Positions 8,502 to 17,854 of a stretch of 64,000 nt of DNA are shown in pieces. Below the pieces are notes generated by a model. That model worked only from the letters and a program-made list of their open reading frames with translations, did not search any database and was not told where the DNA came from. Positions within the stretch are counted from its first letter, which is position 1. Each line of letters begins with the position of its first letter. The DNA is taken from the NCBI RefSeq assembly GCF_003313465.1, contig NZ_KZ845666.1, positions 248,001 to 312,000 of the forward strand, given 5' to 3'. The position numbers and the translations under genes were made by a program. This DNA comes from Thermoflavimicrobium daqui. GTDB lineage: Bacteria > Bacillota > Bacilli > Thermoactinomycetales > Thermoactinomycetaceae.

Positions 8502-9437
8502 TTAAGAACGGAACAGGGTTGTGATCGACCCTCCTAATTGAATAAGTTGAATGGCTTTTCCAAGTAGTGGAGCCATCGATAAAACAGTATAATGATTTGA
8601 AGCATCCGCTTCAAAAGGGATGGTATCCGTCACTACAATCTCACGAATTCCTGGGTGCTTTAGCTTCTTCTGTGCTTGATCAGAGAAGAGAGGGTGAGTA
8701 GCACAGATATATGAAGGTTTAGCTCCTTTCTCCATCAACTTCTCAACTACCTTGACTATCGTTCCTCCAGTATCTATCATGTCCTCAATAATAATGGGTG
8801 TAAACCCCTTTACTTCCCCAATAATGTGGGTAACCTTTGCTTTATTATGAGCTGGTCGCTTTTTCATCATAATTGCAAAGGGGGCATCGAGATAAGCAGC
8901 TAACTTCTCAGCTGTTTTAACTCGTCCAGCATCAGGGGAAACGACCACAGGTTTCTCAATCTTTTTTGTCCTTAGGTAGCTAGTAATTCGGTCTAAAGCT
9001 GTCAAATGATCAACCGGAATATTAAAAAATCCTTGAATCGCTGGAGCATGTAAATCAATTGTAATCACACGTTCTATGCCAACTGTAGCCAAAATATCTG
9101 CAATCATTTTTGCAGTAATTGGCTCGCGTGGAGCATCCTTTTTCTCCTGCCTTGCATAAGCAAAGTAGGGAATGACTGCACTAATACTCCTTGCAGAAGC
9201 ACGTCTAGCTGCATCAGCCATCACAAGGAGCTCCATTAAATTTTCATTCACTGGGTGACTTAAGGTTTGAATTAGAAATACATCTTTATTACGAATGCTT
9301 TCCTCATATCGGACATAGATTTCTCCGCTTTTGAAACGACTGATTTGTACATCTCCCAGCGAAGTTTGTAAGTATGTACAAATATGTTCGGCAAGCTGAA
9401 TATTGGAGGTTCCAGAAAAGATGATCACATTCTCCAT
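8502..9437 (-). CDS. Ribose-phosphate pyrophosphokinase (divergent Prs)
   Basis: The enzyme makes PRPP from ribose-5-phosphate and ATP, the substrate that HisG consumes at the first step of histidine synthesis. The protein has the ribose-phosphate/ATP motif DLHAPAIQGFF and the PRPP loop IIIEDMIDTGGTIVK. Two signatures differ from B. subtilis Prs: SPDAGRVKTAEKLA in place of SPDHGG..., and EDMIDTGGT in place of DDIIDTAGT. It is about 311 residues from ATG 9437, which has an AGGGGTG ribosome site; a GTG at 9452 overlaps that site. It follows the his operon rather than gcaD, so it looks like a second, pathway-linked Prs. Confidence 0.88.
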   Translation of the reverse strand: MENVIIFSGTSNIQLAEHICTYLQTSLGDVQISRFKSGEIYVRYEESIRNKDVFLIQTLSHPVNENLMELLVMADAARRASARSISAVIPYFAYARQEKKDAPREPITAKMIADILATVGIERVITIDLHAPAIQGFFNIPVDHLTALDRITSYLRTKKIEKPVVVSPDAGRVKTAEKLAAYLDAPFAIMMKKRPAHNKAKVTHIIGEVKGFTPIIIEDMIDTGGTIVKVVEKLMEKGAKPSYICATHPLFSDQAQKKLKHPGIREIVVTDTIPFEADASNHYTVLSMAPLLGKAIQLIQLGGSITTLFRS

Positions 9438-9609
9438 GAATACTAGATTCACCCCTAGAGATTAGTAGAAATAATTTATATTTATATACATTTTACTCTA
9501 TTATAACTTAGTTTATTTCCTACGGAATAGGTGTGACTTTTCTAATAAAGTTTGTTTGGGGACCTTCCAAGGATTATCTTTTGAAATGAGAGAAATAATT
9601 CTTCTTATA

Positions 9610-9663
9610 AACTATGAAATAGCTAGAGGTGATTAGAAGCTCACCTCAAGTTATTTCATAGTT
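9610..9663 (-). repeat. Long hairpin between his operon and prs
   Basis: Outer arms AACTATGAAATA (9610-9621) and TATTTCATAGTT (9652-9663) and inner arms GAGGTGA (9626-9632) and TCACCTC (9641-9647) are all perfectly complementary, separated by a four-base internal bulge. In the minus direction it lies after hisIE and about 170 bases before prs. It could end the his transcript or control prs; no clear T-run follows. Confidence 0.7.
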
Positions 9664-9711
9664 ATCTAACCTTTTAATTGAATCTCTATTTATAAAGAAT
9701 TTCATCGATAC

Positions 9712-9850
9712 ACAGCATGTTGCAACATTCGAGACAGAACCTAGATCATTTCGAGACGAAGCCAAGAATCGTTTTTGTGTAGGATTCACTTTTGCGTCAA
9801 ACCTTTAGCGGGTGAGTGGAGAAGTAATGAGTGGCTGATTAAGAGGACAA
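9712..9850 (+). repeat. Dispersed intergenic repeat, copy A
   Basis: This stretch aligns along its length with the reverse complement of 51960-52103 (copy B) and shares its central part with 30440-30500 (copy C). The 13-mer TTTTGTGTAGGAT at 9773-9785 occurs in A, B and C. It holds no open reading frame. Confidence 0.75.
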
Positions 9851-9858
9851 TGAGCTGA

Positions 9859-10500
9859 TTAACTTGTAGAAGTCAATGATTCTTTATAGCGGCTTTCCAA
9901 CTCATTTAATACTCTATCGAGTGGTAATTTGGCTTCTTGTAAAAGTACCAATAAATGATAGATTAAATCTGCAGTTTCATAGCAAAGCTCCGAATGAGAT
10001 TGGTTTTTAGCAGCGATAATCACTTCAGCTGCTTCTTCTCCCACTTTTTTTAAGATCTTATCCATGCCTTTTTCAAACAAATAAGTCGTATAGGTACCTT
10101 CTGGACGTTTGACATCTCGCTCTTTAATACGCTGCTCTAACTTTGTAATAATTTGAAGGCGGTCTGAGTCCCCTTTTTCTATACCATGGAAACAACTATA
10201 CTTACCTGTATGACAAGCAGGGCCCATTGGTTCTACTTGTACTAGAATCACATCTTGATCACAATCATAATGGAGGGAAACCACTTTTTGCTTATTTCCG
10301 GATGTTTCACCTTTATGCCAAAGAGACTTTCTAGATCGACTATAAAACCAAGTTTCGCCCTGCTCAATCGTTATTGCTAATGATTCTTTATTCATATAAG
10401 CAAGTGTAAGTACATCTTTCGTCTTAGCATCTTGGATGATAGCAGGGACGAGGCCTTTTTCATCAAATTGAACCTGTTCTAAATTAAGATAACTTTTCAT
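9859..10500 (-). CDS. hisIE: Bifunctional PR-AMP cyclohydrolase / PR-ATP pyrophosphatase HisIE
   Basis: Steps two and three of histidine synthesis are fused in this 213-residue protein. The HisI part carries [17 protein letters not shown] and the metal site CHTGKYSCF; the HisE part starts near residue 118 and has [13 protein letters not shown]. The start codon overlaps the hisF stop by four bases, so translation is coupled. It is the last gene of the operon. Confidence 0.97.
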   Translation of the reverse strand: MKSYLNLEQVQFDEKGLVPAIIQDAKTKDVLTLAYMNKESLAITIEQGETWFYSRSRKSLWHKGETSGNKQKVVSLHYDCDQDVILVQVEPMGPACHTGKYSCFHGIEKGDSDRLQIITKLEQRIKERDVKRPEGTYTTYLFEKGMDKILKKVGEEAAEVIIAAKNQSHSELCYETADLIYHLLVLLQEAKLPLDRVLNELESRYKESLTSTS

Positions 10501-11255
10501 CGAACCTCAACCCCCCGCTCTTTTAAGTAAGTTTTTACACTGGATAACGATACCTCTTGAAAGTGGAAAATGGAAGCGGCAAGCGCTGCGGTTGCTTGTG
10601 TATTGGAGAATACTTCATAAAAATGTTGCTCATTCCCTGCACCTCCAGAGGCAATGACAGGAACTTGAACCGCTTCAGAGACTGCTTGGGTTAGTTGAAT
10701 ATCAAACCCATCTTTATGTCCATCAGCATCCATACTTGTTAAAAGGATTTCTCCTGCACCACGTTTAACCACTTCTTGTGCCCAGTTAACGGCTCGATGT
10801 TCAGTTGGTATACGCCCACCATGGGTGTATACAATCCAGTCTTGGATCTCGGGCTCATATTTTGCATCAATCGCAACGACCATACATTGACTCCCAAAAC
10901 GGCGGGCTCCAGCTTCAATCAGCTCTGGATTTAAAACCGCTGCCGTATTCATTGATATTTTATCAGCACCTGCTCTAAGCATCCGAAATATATCTTCGAC
11001 AGAAGCAATCCCACCACCGACTGTAAAAGGAATACTAAGCTGTCCTGCTGCCTTTTCAACTACTTCAACCATGGTTTTTCTACCCTCATGGGAAGCAGAG
11101 ATATCCAAAAATATAAGCTCATCTGCACCTGCTTGATCATAATGAGCAGCTAACTCAATAGGGTCTCCAGCATCCCGTAAATTGACAAAAGAGACACCTT
11201 TAACAACGCGTCCTTCTTTCACATCTAAACAGGGAATAATTCGCTTGGTAATCAT
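10497..11255 (-). CDS. hisF: Imidazole glycerol phosphate synthase subunit HisF
   Basis: HisF is the TIM-barrel cyclase that, with the glutaminase HisH, converts PRFAR and ammonia to imidazole glycerol phosphate and AICAR. The 252-residue product has the catalytic aspartates in [14 protein letters not shown] and VAIDAKYEP, and the phosphate-binding GGGIASVED and ASGGAGN loops. It overlaps hisA and hisIE by four bases each. All usual residues are present. Confidence 0.97.
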   Translation of the reverse strand: MITKRIIPCLDVKEGRVVKGVSFVNLRDAGDPIELAAHYDQAGADELIFLDISASHEGRKTMVEVVEKAAGQLSIPFTVGGGIASVEDIFRMLRAGADKISMNTAAVLNPELIEAGARRFGSQCMVVAIDAKYEPEIQDWIVYTHGGRIPTEHRAVNWAQEVVKRGAGEILLTSMDADGHKDGFDIQLTQAVSEAVQVPVIASGGAGNEQHFYEVFSNTQATAALAASIFHFQEVSLSSVKTYLKERGVEVR

Positions 11256-11995
11256 TTTGCTTCCGCCTCTCTAGCCACTTGAATCGCTTCTTCCAGCTGA
11301 ACCTGATGAGTATATAAGGCTTTGCCTATGATCACACCTGTTACTCCTTGGTCTTGATAAGGTGCTAGTTTACGAATATCTTCTAAACTTCGGACACCGC
11401 CAGAGGCAATTACTTGTTTTCCACAAGCTTCTGCTAAACTTCGGACAGCTTCCACATTAACTCCAGATAACATACCATCACGTGAAATATCTGTAAAAAT
11501 AAAAGTTTCTGCTCCATATTGTACCATTTCATTCGCTAAATCTTGCGCTGTCACTTTTGAAGTTTGGAGCCAGCCGTGGGTAGCCACCATCCCATCTCGC
11601 GCATCGATCCCCAGAGCAATTTTGTCTCCAGCAACTTGAAGTGCAAGGCGCACAAACTTCGGATCATCAATTGCAGCCGATCCAATCACGATTCGACTAA
11701 CTCCCAGATCCAGTAGTCTATGAAGCCGCTCTAAGTTTCTTACTCCTCCACCTACTTGAATTGGAACGGAACTAGACTCCACTAACTTTTCGATGATCGG
11801 CAAATTGATCGGTTCTCCTGTCCGAGCGGCATCTAAATCAACCATATGAATCCACTTTGCGCCTGCTTGGATAAACTGTTCAACCATTTGTCTCGGGTCT
11901 TCACAATAAATCGTTTCTTGACCATAATCTCCTTGGGTTAAGCGTACACACTTTCCATTTCTAAGATCAATTGCAGGATAGATTGTAAAACTCAA
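11252..11995 (-). CDS. hisA: Phosphoribosylformimino-AICAR isomerase HisA
   Basis: HisA opens the ribose ring of ProFAR to give PRFAR, the substrate of HisHF. The 247-residue (beta/alpha)8 barrel shows the catalytic Asp in [13 protein letters not shown], the second Asp in [13 protein letters not shown], and the phosphate loops QVGGGVRN and ASGGVRS. The stop overlaps the hisF start and the start overlaps the hisH stop, four bases each. Confidence 0.97.
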   Translation of the reverse strand: MSFTIYPAIDLRNGKCVRLTQGDYGQETIYCEDPRQMVEQFIQAGAKWIHMVDLDAARTGEPINLPIIEKLVESSSVPIQVGGGVRNLERLHRLLDLGVSRIVIGSAAIDDPKFVRLALQVAGDKIALGIDARDGMVATHGWLQTSKVTAQDLANEMVQYGAETFIFTDISRDGMLSGVNVEAVRSLAEACGKQVIASGGVRSLEDIRKLAPYQDQGVTGVIIGKALYTHQVQLEEAIQVAREAEAK

Positions 11996-12615
11996 GACAC
12001 ATCCACTCCTACCTTCTCTACTAAACGAGCAAATTGGTTGAGTAATTTTAAGCCGAGCTTTCCGCTTTTCTCAGGATGAAATTGCATCCCATAAATCTGA
12101 TTTCTAGCCACAATCGCAGGTACAGAGGTACCATAGTTTGTGGTTGCGATGACATCTTCCGAATTAGCGGCTTGAACATAGTAGGAATGCACAAAGTAAA
12201 CATAGTCCTCAGATAAATCCCGAAATAGAGGATGAGGATGTTTAAAGAAGAGCCAATTCCATCCCATATGAGGAATCCTTAGTTCCCCTCGAAAACGAGC
12301 TACATGACCTGGCAATAAATTTAGTCCCTCGTAATAGCCATTTTCATCACTACTCGAAAAAAGAAGCTGCATACCTAAACAAATACCTAAGAGGGGTTTA
12401 CCCTCAAGCGCTTCTGCTTTGATCACTGTATCTATTCCACGAATAGCAAGTTCATACATCGCATCACCAAAGGCACCAACCCCCGGTAAAATTAAACCGT
12501 TCGCCTTACGTAGCACATCGGGATCGCTTGTGATGACATAATCATATCCCATCCGTTCGAGTGCTTTACTCAAACTGTGTAGATTGCCCATTCCATAATC
12601 AATAATCGCTAGCAT
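11992..12615 (-). CDS. hisH: Imidazole glycerol phosphate synthase glutaminase HisH
   Basis: HisH is the class I glutamine amidotransferase that feeds ammonia to HisF. The triad is complete: nucleophile Cys in LLGICLGMQLLF and His/Glu in MQFHPEKSG. GVGAFGDAM and the N-terminal IDYGMGNLHS are also typical. The product is 207 residues and starts on the last base of the hisB stop codon. Confidence 0.97.
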   Translation of the reverse strand: MLAIIDYGMGNLHSLSKALERMGYDYVITSDPDVLRKANGLILPGVGAFGDAMYELAIRGIDTVIKAEALEGKPLLGICLGMQLLFSSSDENGYYEGLNLLPGHVARFRGELRIPHMGWNWLFFKHPHPLFRDLSEDYVYFVHSYYVQAANSEDVIATTNYGTSVPAIVARNQIYGMQFHPEKSGKLGLKLLNQFARLVEKVGVDVS

Positions 12616-13211
12616 TACAATACTCCCTTCGATGATGGCACATCCTTCACTCTTGGATCAATCTGGGTCGCTTCATCTAAAGCACGTCCGAGTGCTTTAA
12701 ACAACGCTTCAATCATATGATGTGTATTCTTACCATAGTGCAAGATTACATGGAGATTCATCCGTGCTTCCAAAGCTAACTTCCAGAAAAACTCATGGAC
12801 TAATTCCGTCGAAAAAGTACCTACTTGAAGATTTGGAAACTCTGCTCTAAATTCTAAATGAGGACGGTTGGATAAGTCGACCACAACTTGGCCCAGAGCT
12901 TCATCCATCGGTACAAAACAATTTCCATAACGACGGATGCCTTTTTTATCTCCTAAAGCTTCTCGCAAAGCTTGCCCAAGGCAAATAGCAATATCCTCTA
13001 CTGTATGATGATCATCGATTTCAACATCCCCTTTTGCTTTGATGTTCAGGTCAAATTGCCCATGTTTTGCAAATAAATCCAGCATATGTTCTAAAAAGGG
13101 AACCCCGGTCGAAAGCTTAGTTTGACCAGCCCCATCAATACTCAAGTTAAGCGAAATACTCGTTTCTAAAGTGGTACGCTCTACACTTGCTATTCGCTCT
13201 ATGCTCATCAC
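12615..13211 (-). CDS. hisB: Imidazoleglycerol-phosphate dehydratase HisB
   Basis: This 198-residue enzyme dehydrates imidazole glycerol phosphate. It has the two metal-binding repeats typical of the family (FLEHMLDLFAKHGQFD with DDHHTVEDIAI, and ELVHEFFWKLA with NTHHMIEALFKA). It is the monofunctional form, without the N-terminal histidinol-phosphatase domain of enteric HisB, so a separate phosphatase and HisC must be encoded elsewhere. The start may be GTG 13211 or the adjacent ATG 13208, which overlaps the hisD stop by one base. Confidence 0.96.
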   Translation of the reverse strand: MMSIERIASVERTTLETSISLNLSIDGAGQTKLSTGVPFLEHMLDLFAKHGQFDLNIKAKGDVEIDDHHTVEDIAICLGQALREALGDKKGIRRYGNCFVPMDEALGQVVVDLSNRPHLEFRAEFPNLQVGTFSTELVHEFFWKLALEARMNLHVILHYGKNTHHMIEALFKALGRALDEATQIDPRVKDVPSSKGVL

Positions 13212-14497
13212 TTGTTTTCACCTGCTTTTTCTTTGTCTAAACGTACTTGTATAGAATAAGCATGTGCACCTAATCCTTCGGTATGGGCTAGAGTCATGAC
13301 ACGAGCTCCATCTCTTAATAATGCCTTGCGACTATACGAGATTAGACTCATCTTTTTGATAAAACTATCGACACCAAGTCCAGAGAAAAAGCGCGAAGTT
13401 CCTTCCGTTGGTAACACGTGATTAGGCCCAGCAAAATAATCACCTATAGCTTCTGGACTATACTCACCCAAAAAAATAGCTCCGGCATTTTTTACTTGGG
13501 ATAAAAAGTCCCATGGCTTTTCGATGAGTATCTCTAAATGCTCTGGTGCCAGTTGATTCATTAGTGCAAATGCTTCTGGTAAATCATTGGTAATACAAAT
13601 ACCCCCTCGATTTTTGAGTGCACTGGCAGCAATCTCGTGTCGGTTCATATCACCTAATTGTTGTTCGATCTCTATAATAACTTGCTCCGCTAAATGAACA
13701 GACGGGGTTAAAAGAATAGCGGAACTAAGTGGATCATGTTCTGCCTGTGCCAACATATCTGCTGCTACATAGGTGGGATTTGCTGCTTTATCTGCAATTA
13801 CAACAATGTCACTAGGACCAGCAATACTATCAATATCGACTTGACCATATACAGCTTTCTTTGCTAAAGCAACATATATATTTCCTGGACCTACAATTTT
13901 ATCAACTTGCGGAATTGTATCAGTTCCATAAGCTAACGCTGCAATCGCTTGTGCTCCACCTATTTTATAGATTGTATCAACACCAGCTATTTTGGCTGCA
14001 ACTAGGATTGATGCATGAATATTGCCATCTGATAGAGGAGGTGTAACCATAATCACTTCAGACACTCCAGCTACTTTTGCTGGGAGCACATTCATCAATA
14101 CAGTCGATGGATAAGCAGCACGTCCACCCGGTACATAGACCCCCACGCGTTCAAGCGGACGAACAATTTGCCCTAATATCGTTCCATCTTCTTCCGGATC
14201 CATCCATGAGTACTGTTTTTGCTTTTCATGATAACGGCGAATTCGCTCTGCTGCTTCACTTACTGCTTGTAAAAAATCTGGATCAACTTCAGCAAAGGCT
14301 TGCTCAATCTCTTCCTTACGCACCATGAAGGAGTCCAAAAGAACTCCATCAAAACGATGTGTTAATTCATAAAGAATGGGATCTCCTTCTGCTTTTACTA
14401 ACTCAATAATTTCTTTAACTACATGCTCTTCCTTTTGCTGAATGGATTTAAACTGCTTATGTTTAACTAATTCATCTGGTTTCACAATCGCAATCAT
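13208..14497 (-). CDS. hisD: Histidinol dehydrogenase HisD
   Basis: HisD performs the last two oxidations, from histidinol to histidine, with NAD and zinc. The 429-residue product contains the family signature region ([28 protein letters not shown]), the catalytic and zinc-ligand motifs AEHDPLSSA and APEHLEI, and [13 protein letters not shown]. It overlaps hisG by four bases (ATGA). Confidence 0.97.
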   Translation of the reverse strand: MIAIVKPDELVKHKQFKSIQQKEEHVVKEIIELVKAEGDPILYELTHRFDGVLLDSFMVRKEEIEQAFAEVDPDFLQAVSEAAERIRRYHEKQKQYSWMDPEEDGTILGQIVRPLERVGVYVPGGRAAYPSTVLMNVLPAKVAGVSEVIMVTPPLSDGNIHASILVAAKIAGVDTIYKIGGAQAIAALAYGTDTIPQVDKIVGPGNIYVALAKKAVYGQVDIDSIAGPSDIVVIADKAANPTYVAADMLAQAEHDPLSSAILLTPSVHLAEQVIIEIEQQLGDMNRHEIAASALKNRGGICITNDLPEAFALMNQLAPEHLEILIEKPWDFLSQVKNAGAIFLGEYSPEAIGDYFAGPNHVLPTEGTSRFFSGLGVDSFIKKMSLISYSRKALLRDGARVMTLAHTEGLGAHAYSIQVRLDKEKAGENK

Positions 14498-15132
14498 ACT
14501 CGTGCTCCTTCCTTAATCACTTGCTGTAGCTGATCACATAAGGAAGTAATCCGTTCAGCCTTCATTCGATAACTCGCTCGATTAGCAATCAATCTAGAGG
14601 TGATACTACCGATTACCTCTAACTCGACCAACCCGTTTTCTTCTAGGGTTCTACCTGTCGAAACAATATCAACAATCCGATCGGCCAATCCCACGATAGG
14701 CGCAAGCTCGATCGAACCACTTAAACGAATAACTTCAACCTGCTGTCCTTGTTTTTTGAAATAATTTTTAGCAATTCTTGGATATTTCGTAGCTACACGG
14801 GGGTAAAGCGGAACTAACCAATCTGGCTTCCCAGCCACAGATAGTCGACAAGGACTTATTTTTAAATCAAGCAATTCATATACATCCCTATCTTCTTCAA
14901 GAAGCACATCCTTTCCTACCACTCCTAAATCCGCTACTCCATATTCGACATAGGTAGGGACATCAATAGGTTTGACTAGAAAAAAAGAAAGTCCGATATG
15001 AGGTAAAGAAATCGTCAACTTACGGGAATCCTCGGAAAATTCCTCCGGAATAGTGAGATTGGTCTGGCGAAAGAGAGCAAGAGCTTCTCCAAAAATCCTT
15101 CCTTTTGGCATGGCAATCGTTAGCTCATCCAC
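14494..15132 (-). CDS. hisG: ATP phosphoribosyltransferase HisG (short form)
   Basis: HisG joins ATP and PRPP at the committed step of histidine synthesis. This is the short form, which lacks the C-terminal feedback domain and needs HisZ, encoded just upstream. Motifs are AMPKGRIF at the N-terminus and [17 protein letters not shown] in the PRPP site. I chose GTG 15132: an AGGAGGG ribosome site lies eight bases before it and the resulting 212 residues match the short-form length; the ATG at 15168 would add 12 unneeded residues that overlap hisZ. Confidence 0.96.
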   Translation of the reverse strand: MDELTIAMPKGRIFGEALALFRQTNLTIPEEFSEDSRKLTISLPHIGLSFFLVKPIDVPTYVEYGVADLGVVGKDVLLEEDRDVYELLDLKISPCRLSVAGKPDWLVPLYPRVATKYPRIAKNYFKKQGQQVEVIRLSGSIELAPIVGLADRIVDIVSTGRTLEENGLVELEVIGSITSRLIANRASYRMKAERITSLCDQLQQVIKEGARV

Positions 15133-15148
15133 TATCTTATCCCTCCTC

Positions 15149-16309
15149 TCAAACAATCCAAATGACATGGCTATCTGACAGAATCGTTTCTTTTGATGTT
15201 TCGCTCGGTTTTGAAATTTGATCTAAAACTACGACCTTCCCTTGTTTCCGTAAAGCTACTGCTTTCTTGATCGCTTTTTCGTAAAGGTGATCTGTATAGC
15301 AAATGACAAAACGTTCCCTCTTTTCGCATTCCAATTGACTTACCTCCATCATCCGATTAACATCAAGCGCAAATCCTGTCGCGGGAAGATTTCGATGAAA
15401 GCAAGTAAGTAGAGAGTCATATCGTCCTCCACTTAACAAAGGGAATCCCAAGCTTGACGAATAGCCTTCAAAATAAACGCCTGTATAATAACCAATCCTT
15501 CCAATTAAACCAAAATCCAAAACACAGTAATGATCAATTCCATAAACTTCAAGTTGCCGCCAAACTTCTTCAAGTTGATCTGCTGCCTTTAGTACCTGAG
15601 TCGTCTCACTTAGCTTACGAACTGAAGTTAATTGTTCTTTACAAGAACGCAATTGAAATAGATATAACAATTCTTTTTTCGCTTGATAATTTATATCAAG
15701 TTCTTGTAATGCTTCCCAAAAACCTACCATATTTCGCTGACTTAACTGCTCTTTTAACTTTTGAATGGAAGACTCGTTACGGATACATTCACGTAATAAT
15801 CCATCAAGTAAAGCTTCATGACCAATTGCCAACTGAAATGAATCAATCTGGCAGTTTTGAAGTGCTTCTACAGCCAATGCAATCACTTCGGCATCGGCTG
15901 TACTACTTGCATTTCCAATTAGTTCTACACCTGATTGATAAAACTCTGCATTTCTTCCCGCTTCATTTTCCTGTGCCCGAAAAACACTGGCATGATATGA
16001 CAAACGAAGTGGTAATGGCTCATTTTTTAAGACGGAAGCAGTCATCCGAGCAATCGGTGCTGTTAGATCAGGACGTAAAACAAGTGTATTTCCTTGCCGA
16101 TCAATACATTTAAACATCTTTTGTTCAGAAATGGCACTCGCTTTTCCCACTGTCTCAGCAAACTCTAAAGCTGGTGTTAATACTTCTTCATAACCCCAAT
16201 TTTCAAAGACCATACGCACGCGATCTTCAATTCTCCGTTTTTTCCTTACCAATTGTGGTGGTAAATCGTGAAATCCGGTTGGCTTTTCAAATCCTCTTAA
16301 AACAGTCAT
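15149..16309 (-). CDS. hisZ: ATP phosphoribosyltransferase regulatory subunit HisZ
   Basis: HisZ is a paralogue of histidyl-tRNA synthetase that has lost aminoacylation and forms an octamer with short HisG, giving histidine feedback control. The class II synthetase-like core is seen in [22 protein letters not shown] and [21 protein letters not shown], while the tRNA-binding C-terminal domain is absent. ATG 16309 has GGAG ten bases upstream and is preferred over ATG 16327. It is the first gene of the his operon. Confidence 0.94.
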   Translation of the reverse strand: MTVLRGFEKPTGFHDLPPQLVRKKRRIEDRVRMVFENWGYEEVLTPALEFAETVGKASAISEQKMFKCIDRQGNTLVLRPDLTAPIARMTASVLKNEPLPLRLSYHASVFRAQENEAGRNAEFYQSGVELIGNASSTADAEVIALAVEALQNCQIDSFQLAIGHEALLDGLLRECIRNESSIQKLKEQLSQRNMVGFWEALQELDINYQAKKELLYLFQLRSCKEQLTSVRKLSETTQVLKAADQLEEVWRQLEVYGIDHYCVLDFGLIGRIGYYTGVYFEGYSSSLGFPLLSGGRYDSLLTCFHRNLPATGFALDVNRMMEVSQLECEKRERFVICYTDHLYEKAIKKAVALRKQGKVVVLDQISKPSETSKETILSDSHVIWIV

Positions 16310-16331
16310 CTCATCACTGCTCCACATTTTA

Positions 16332-16355
16332 CTTTAGTTTGCTAATATACTAAAG
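16332..16355. promoter_or_regulatory. Dyad in the his operon leader
   Basis: CTTTAGT (16332-16338) and ACTAAAG (16349-16355) are a 7+7 inverted repeat with a 10-base spacer, between the putative -10 and the hisZ start. It may be an operator or a small leader hairpin. No T-box or leader peptide rich in His codons is visible. Confidence 0.35.
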
Positions 16356-16368
16356 GATAATTGTTCCT

Positions 16369-16397
16369 ATTATAACATGGTTTACTCTTTGTGACTA
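16369..16397 (-). promoter_or_regulatory. Putative his operon promoter
   Basis: On the minus strand a -35 TAGTCA (16397-16392) and a perfect -10 TATAAT (16374-16369) are 17 bases apart, about 60 bases before hisZ. Confidence 0.55.
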
Positions 16398-16445
16398 GAA
16401 GGATTTCGCCCAAATTGTTGAAGCAGTACTCATTAGAAAATACAC

Positions 16446-17042
16446 TTACGAATGTGATTGAAAATAACTGCTATTTCCCTTTTCTTGTAGTGATAACCAC
16501 TTAACCATTTTTTCTAAAGCAATACGGCGGTATGAGTAAAACAATCTTTTTTCTCTCGGTAAATTTTGGAGTACTTCCATCTCCCCCTCAGGTATAAAGA
16601 TGGGATCATAGGGGAATCCCGGCTCAGGCTTTATATCCTCACCAATCTGATCGATAATCCGTCCATTTGTCATACCTGTAAAAAGTTGAACTTGTCCGTT
16701 CCAACAAATGGCGATTGCTCCTTCAAACCAAGCAGTACGATCTTCTCCCTCTAACAGCTTAGCAATTCCCCGATAACCAATTCCATGAAAAATTCGTTTG
16801 GTAAGCACACCTGGAAATTGCTGATAAGCTGCAAAATAAATTCCTGTATCATCGACCATAACTTGATCATATCCTTGATCTATCGCTTGCTTAAGCTTCT
16901 GTGCCGCTACCTCTCTTACCGTATTGACATCTGGTTCCACTAACTCTAGTGAACATTCAACCACTTCAATCCCAAATGGTTCTAATACTTGGATCGCTTC
17001 ATTTAATTTTCCTGGATTACTGGTTGCAAATAATAATTTCAA
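16446..17042 (-). CDS. RdgB/Ham1-family nucleotide pyrophosphatase
   Basis: The family hydrolyses non-canonical purine nucleotides (XTP, dITP) to keep them out of DNA and RNA. Motifs include FATSNPGKLNEA at the N-terminus, the DDTGIYFAAYQQFPGV active-site region and GFPYDPIFIPEG. The sequence departs from housekeeping RdgB (DDTG in place of the usual DSGL), so it may be a specialised member. I start it at TTG 17042, six bases after GGAGGGG; the TTG at 17057 overlaps that ribosome site. Length 198 residues. It lies just upstream of the his promoter, on the same strand. Confidence 0.82.
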   Translation of the reverse strand: MKLLFATSNPGKLNEAIQVLEPFGIEVVECSLELVEPDVNTVREVAAQKLKQAIDQGYDQVMVDDTGIYFAAYQQFPGVLTKRIFHGIGYRGIAKLLEGEDRTAWFEGAIAICWNGQVQLFTGMTNGRIIDQIGEDIKPEPGFPYDPIFIPEGEMEVLQNLPREKRLFYSYRRIALEKMVKWLSLQEKGNSSYFQSHS

Positions 17043-17407
17043 TCGCTTCCCCTCCAAACATCATCGTTATACTTAACTTGTCAAATTTTCTTATTCTATA
17101 CTCTTCTTATTATATATAAGAGAAGAAAGTAACAATGGAAGATTTATCATATCATCGTTTCACCACTCACTTTCATCCCTTAATTAGTTTATAGAATTTC
17201 TGAGAGATGCTGCTCTTGATACGCTCCTTGGAAAGTTCTTTGTTTTAAAACATCAGACCATTTCTAATTAGAAAGATCGTTACTTTTATATAACAAAAAG
17301 ACCAAAACAAAAAGACTTCTTCATATACAGAAAAAATTTCTATATAATCGTAAAGTCTTAATATCTTGATTAAACTATTTTACTGTTTCATTCCTAAGGA
17401 AAAATCT
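17043..17407. other. AT-rich intergenic stretch
   Basis: No gene, repeat or clear regulatory site is seen in these 365 bases. It borders a degraded ABC-transporter gene and may be decayed coding sequence. Confidence 0.5.
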
Positions 17408-17795
17408 TTAAATTTCTTTTTCTTTGCCCTTAAGTAAACCTACTGTTTCTAAAGAATATAGGATAGATTTTTTATCAGAAACCCCCATCATCCGTCGATG
17501 AATTTCTAAATTTTCCTCTGCTGTTAAATTGAGATAAAACCTAGGTGTTTCAATCATGGAGCCAATACATGCAAATGGAATTTTGCCATGAGTTACTCTT
17601 TCACCAGAGGTAGGTTGTATTAATCCTTAGCAACATACGCATGGTGGCTGTTTTACCAGCTCCATTTTTCCCTAGACACCCATAAATTTCACCTAGTTTT
17701 ATATGAATACTGACATCTTTAACAGCATACTTATGTCGATATTTTTTAGAAGTTCGTAAATGATAGCCATAACTTCGAGCCCTACTAGTTTTCAT
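17408..17795 (-). pseudogene. Frameshifted remnant of an ABC transporter ATPase
   Basis: The first 64 codons give the start of an ATP-binding subunit with Walker A GKNGAGKT followed by MRMLL. A stop then appears, but a one-base shift restores homologous sequence: PTSGE, IGSMIETPRFYLNLTAEENL and ETVGLL, ending at TAA 17408-17410. This pattern is typical of bacitracin/lantibiotic-resistance type (BcrA-like) ATPases. The gene lacks the signature LSGGQ, Walker B and everything after about residue 130, and there is no permease nearby. It is a dead remnant with a frameshift near 17620 and a 3' truncation. Confidence 0.85.
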
Positions 17796-17854
17796 TCTAC
17801 TTTAAGATTAGCGAATGAAGCTAAAAGAAGGCTAGAGTAAATCATAAATATTTA

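Larger units (their letters stand above)
9438..9858. other. Intergenic region between hisIE and prs
   Basis: No gene in 421 bases. It holds one copy of a dispersed repeat (9712-9850) and a strong hairpin (9610-9663), both listed separately. Confidence 0.7.

Noticed and set aside
15454-16113. 219-codon open frame antisense to hisZ
   Set aside because: It lies entirely within hisZ on the other strand, has no ribosome site or promoter, and its product is low-complexity His/Leu/Gln-rich, typical of an antisense shadow.
16332-16445. His operon leader considered for a T-box or attenuator
   Set aside because: Only about 120 bases lie upstream of hisZ; there is no terminator, no His-codon leader peptide and no T-box motif.
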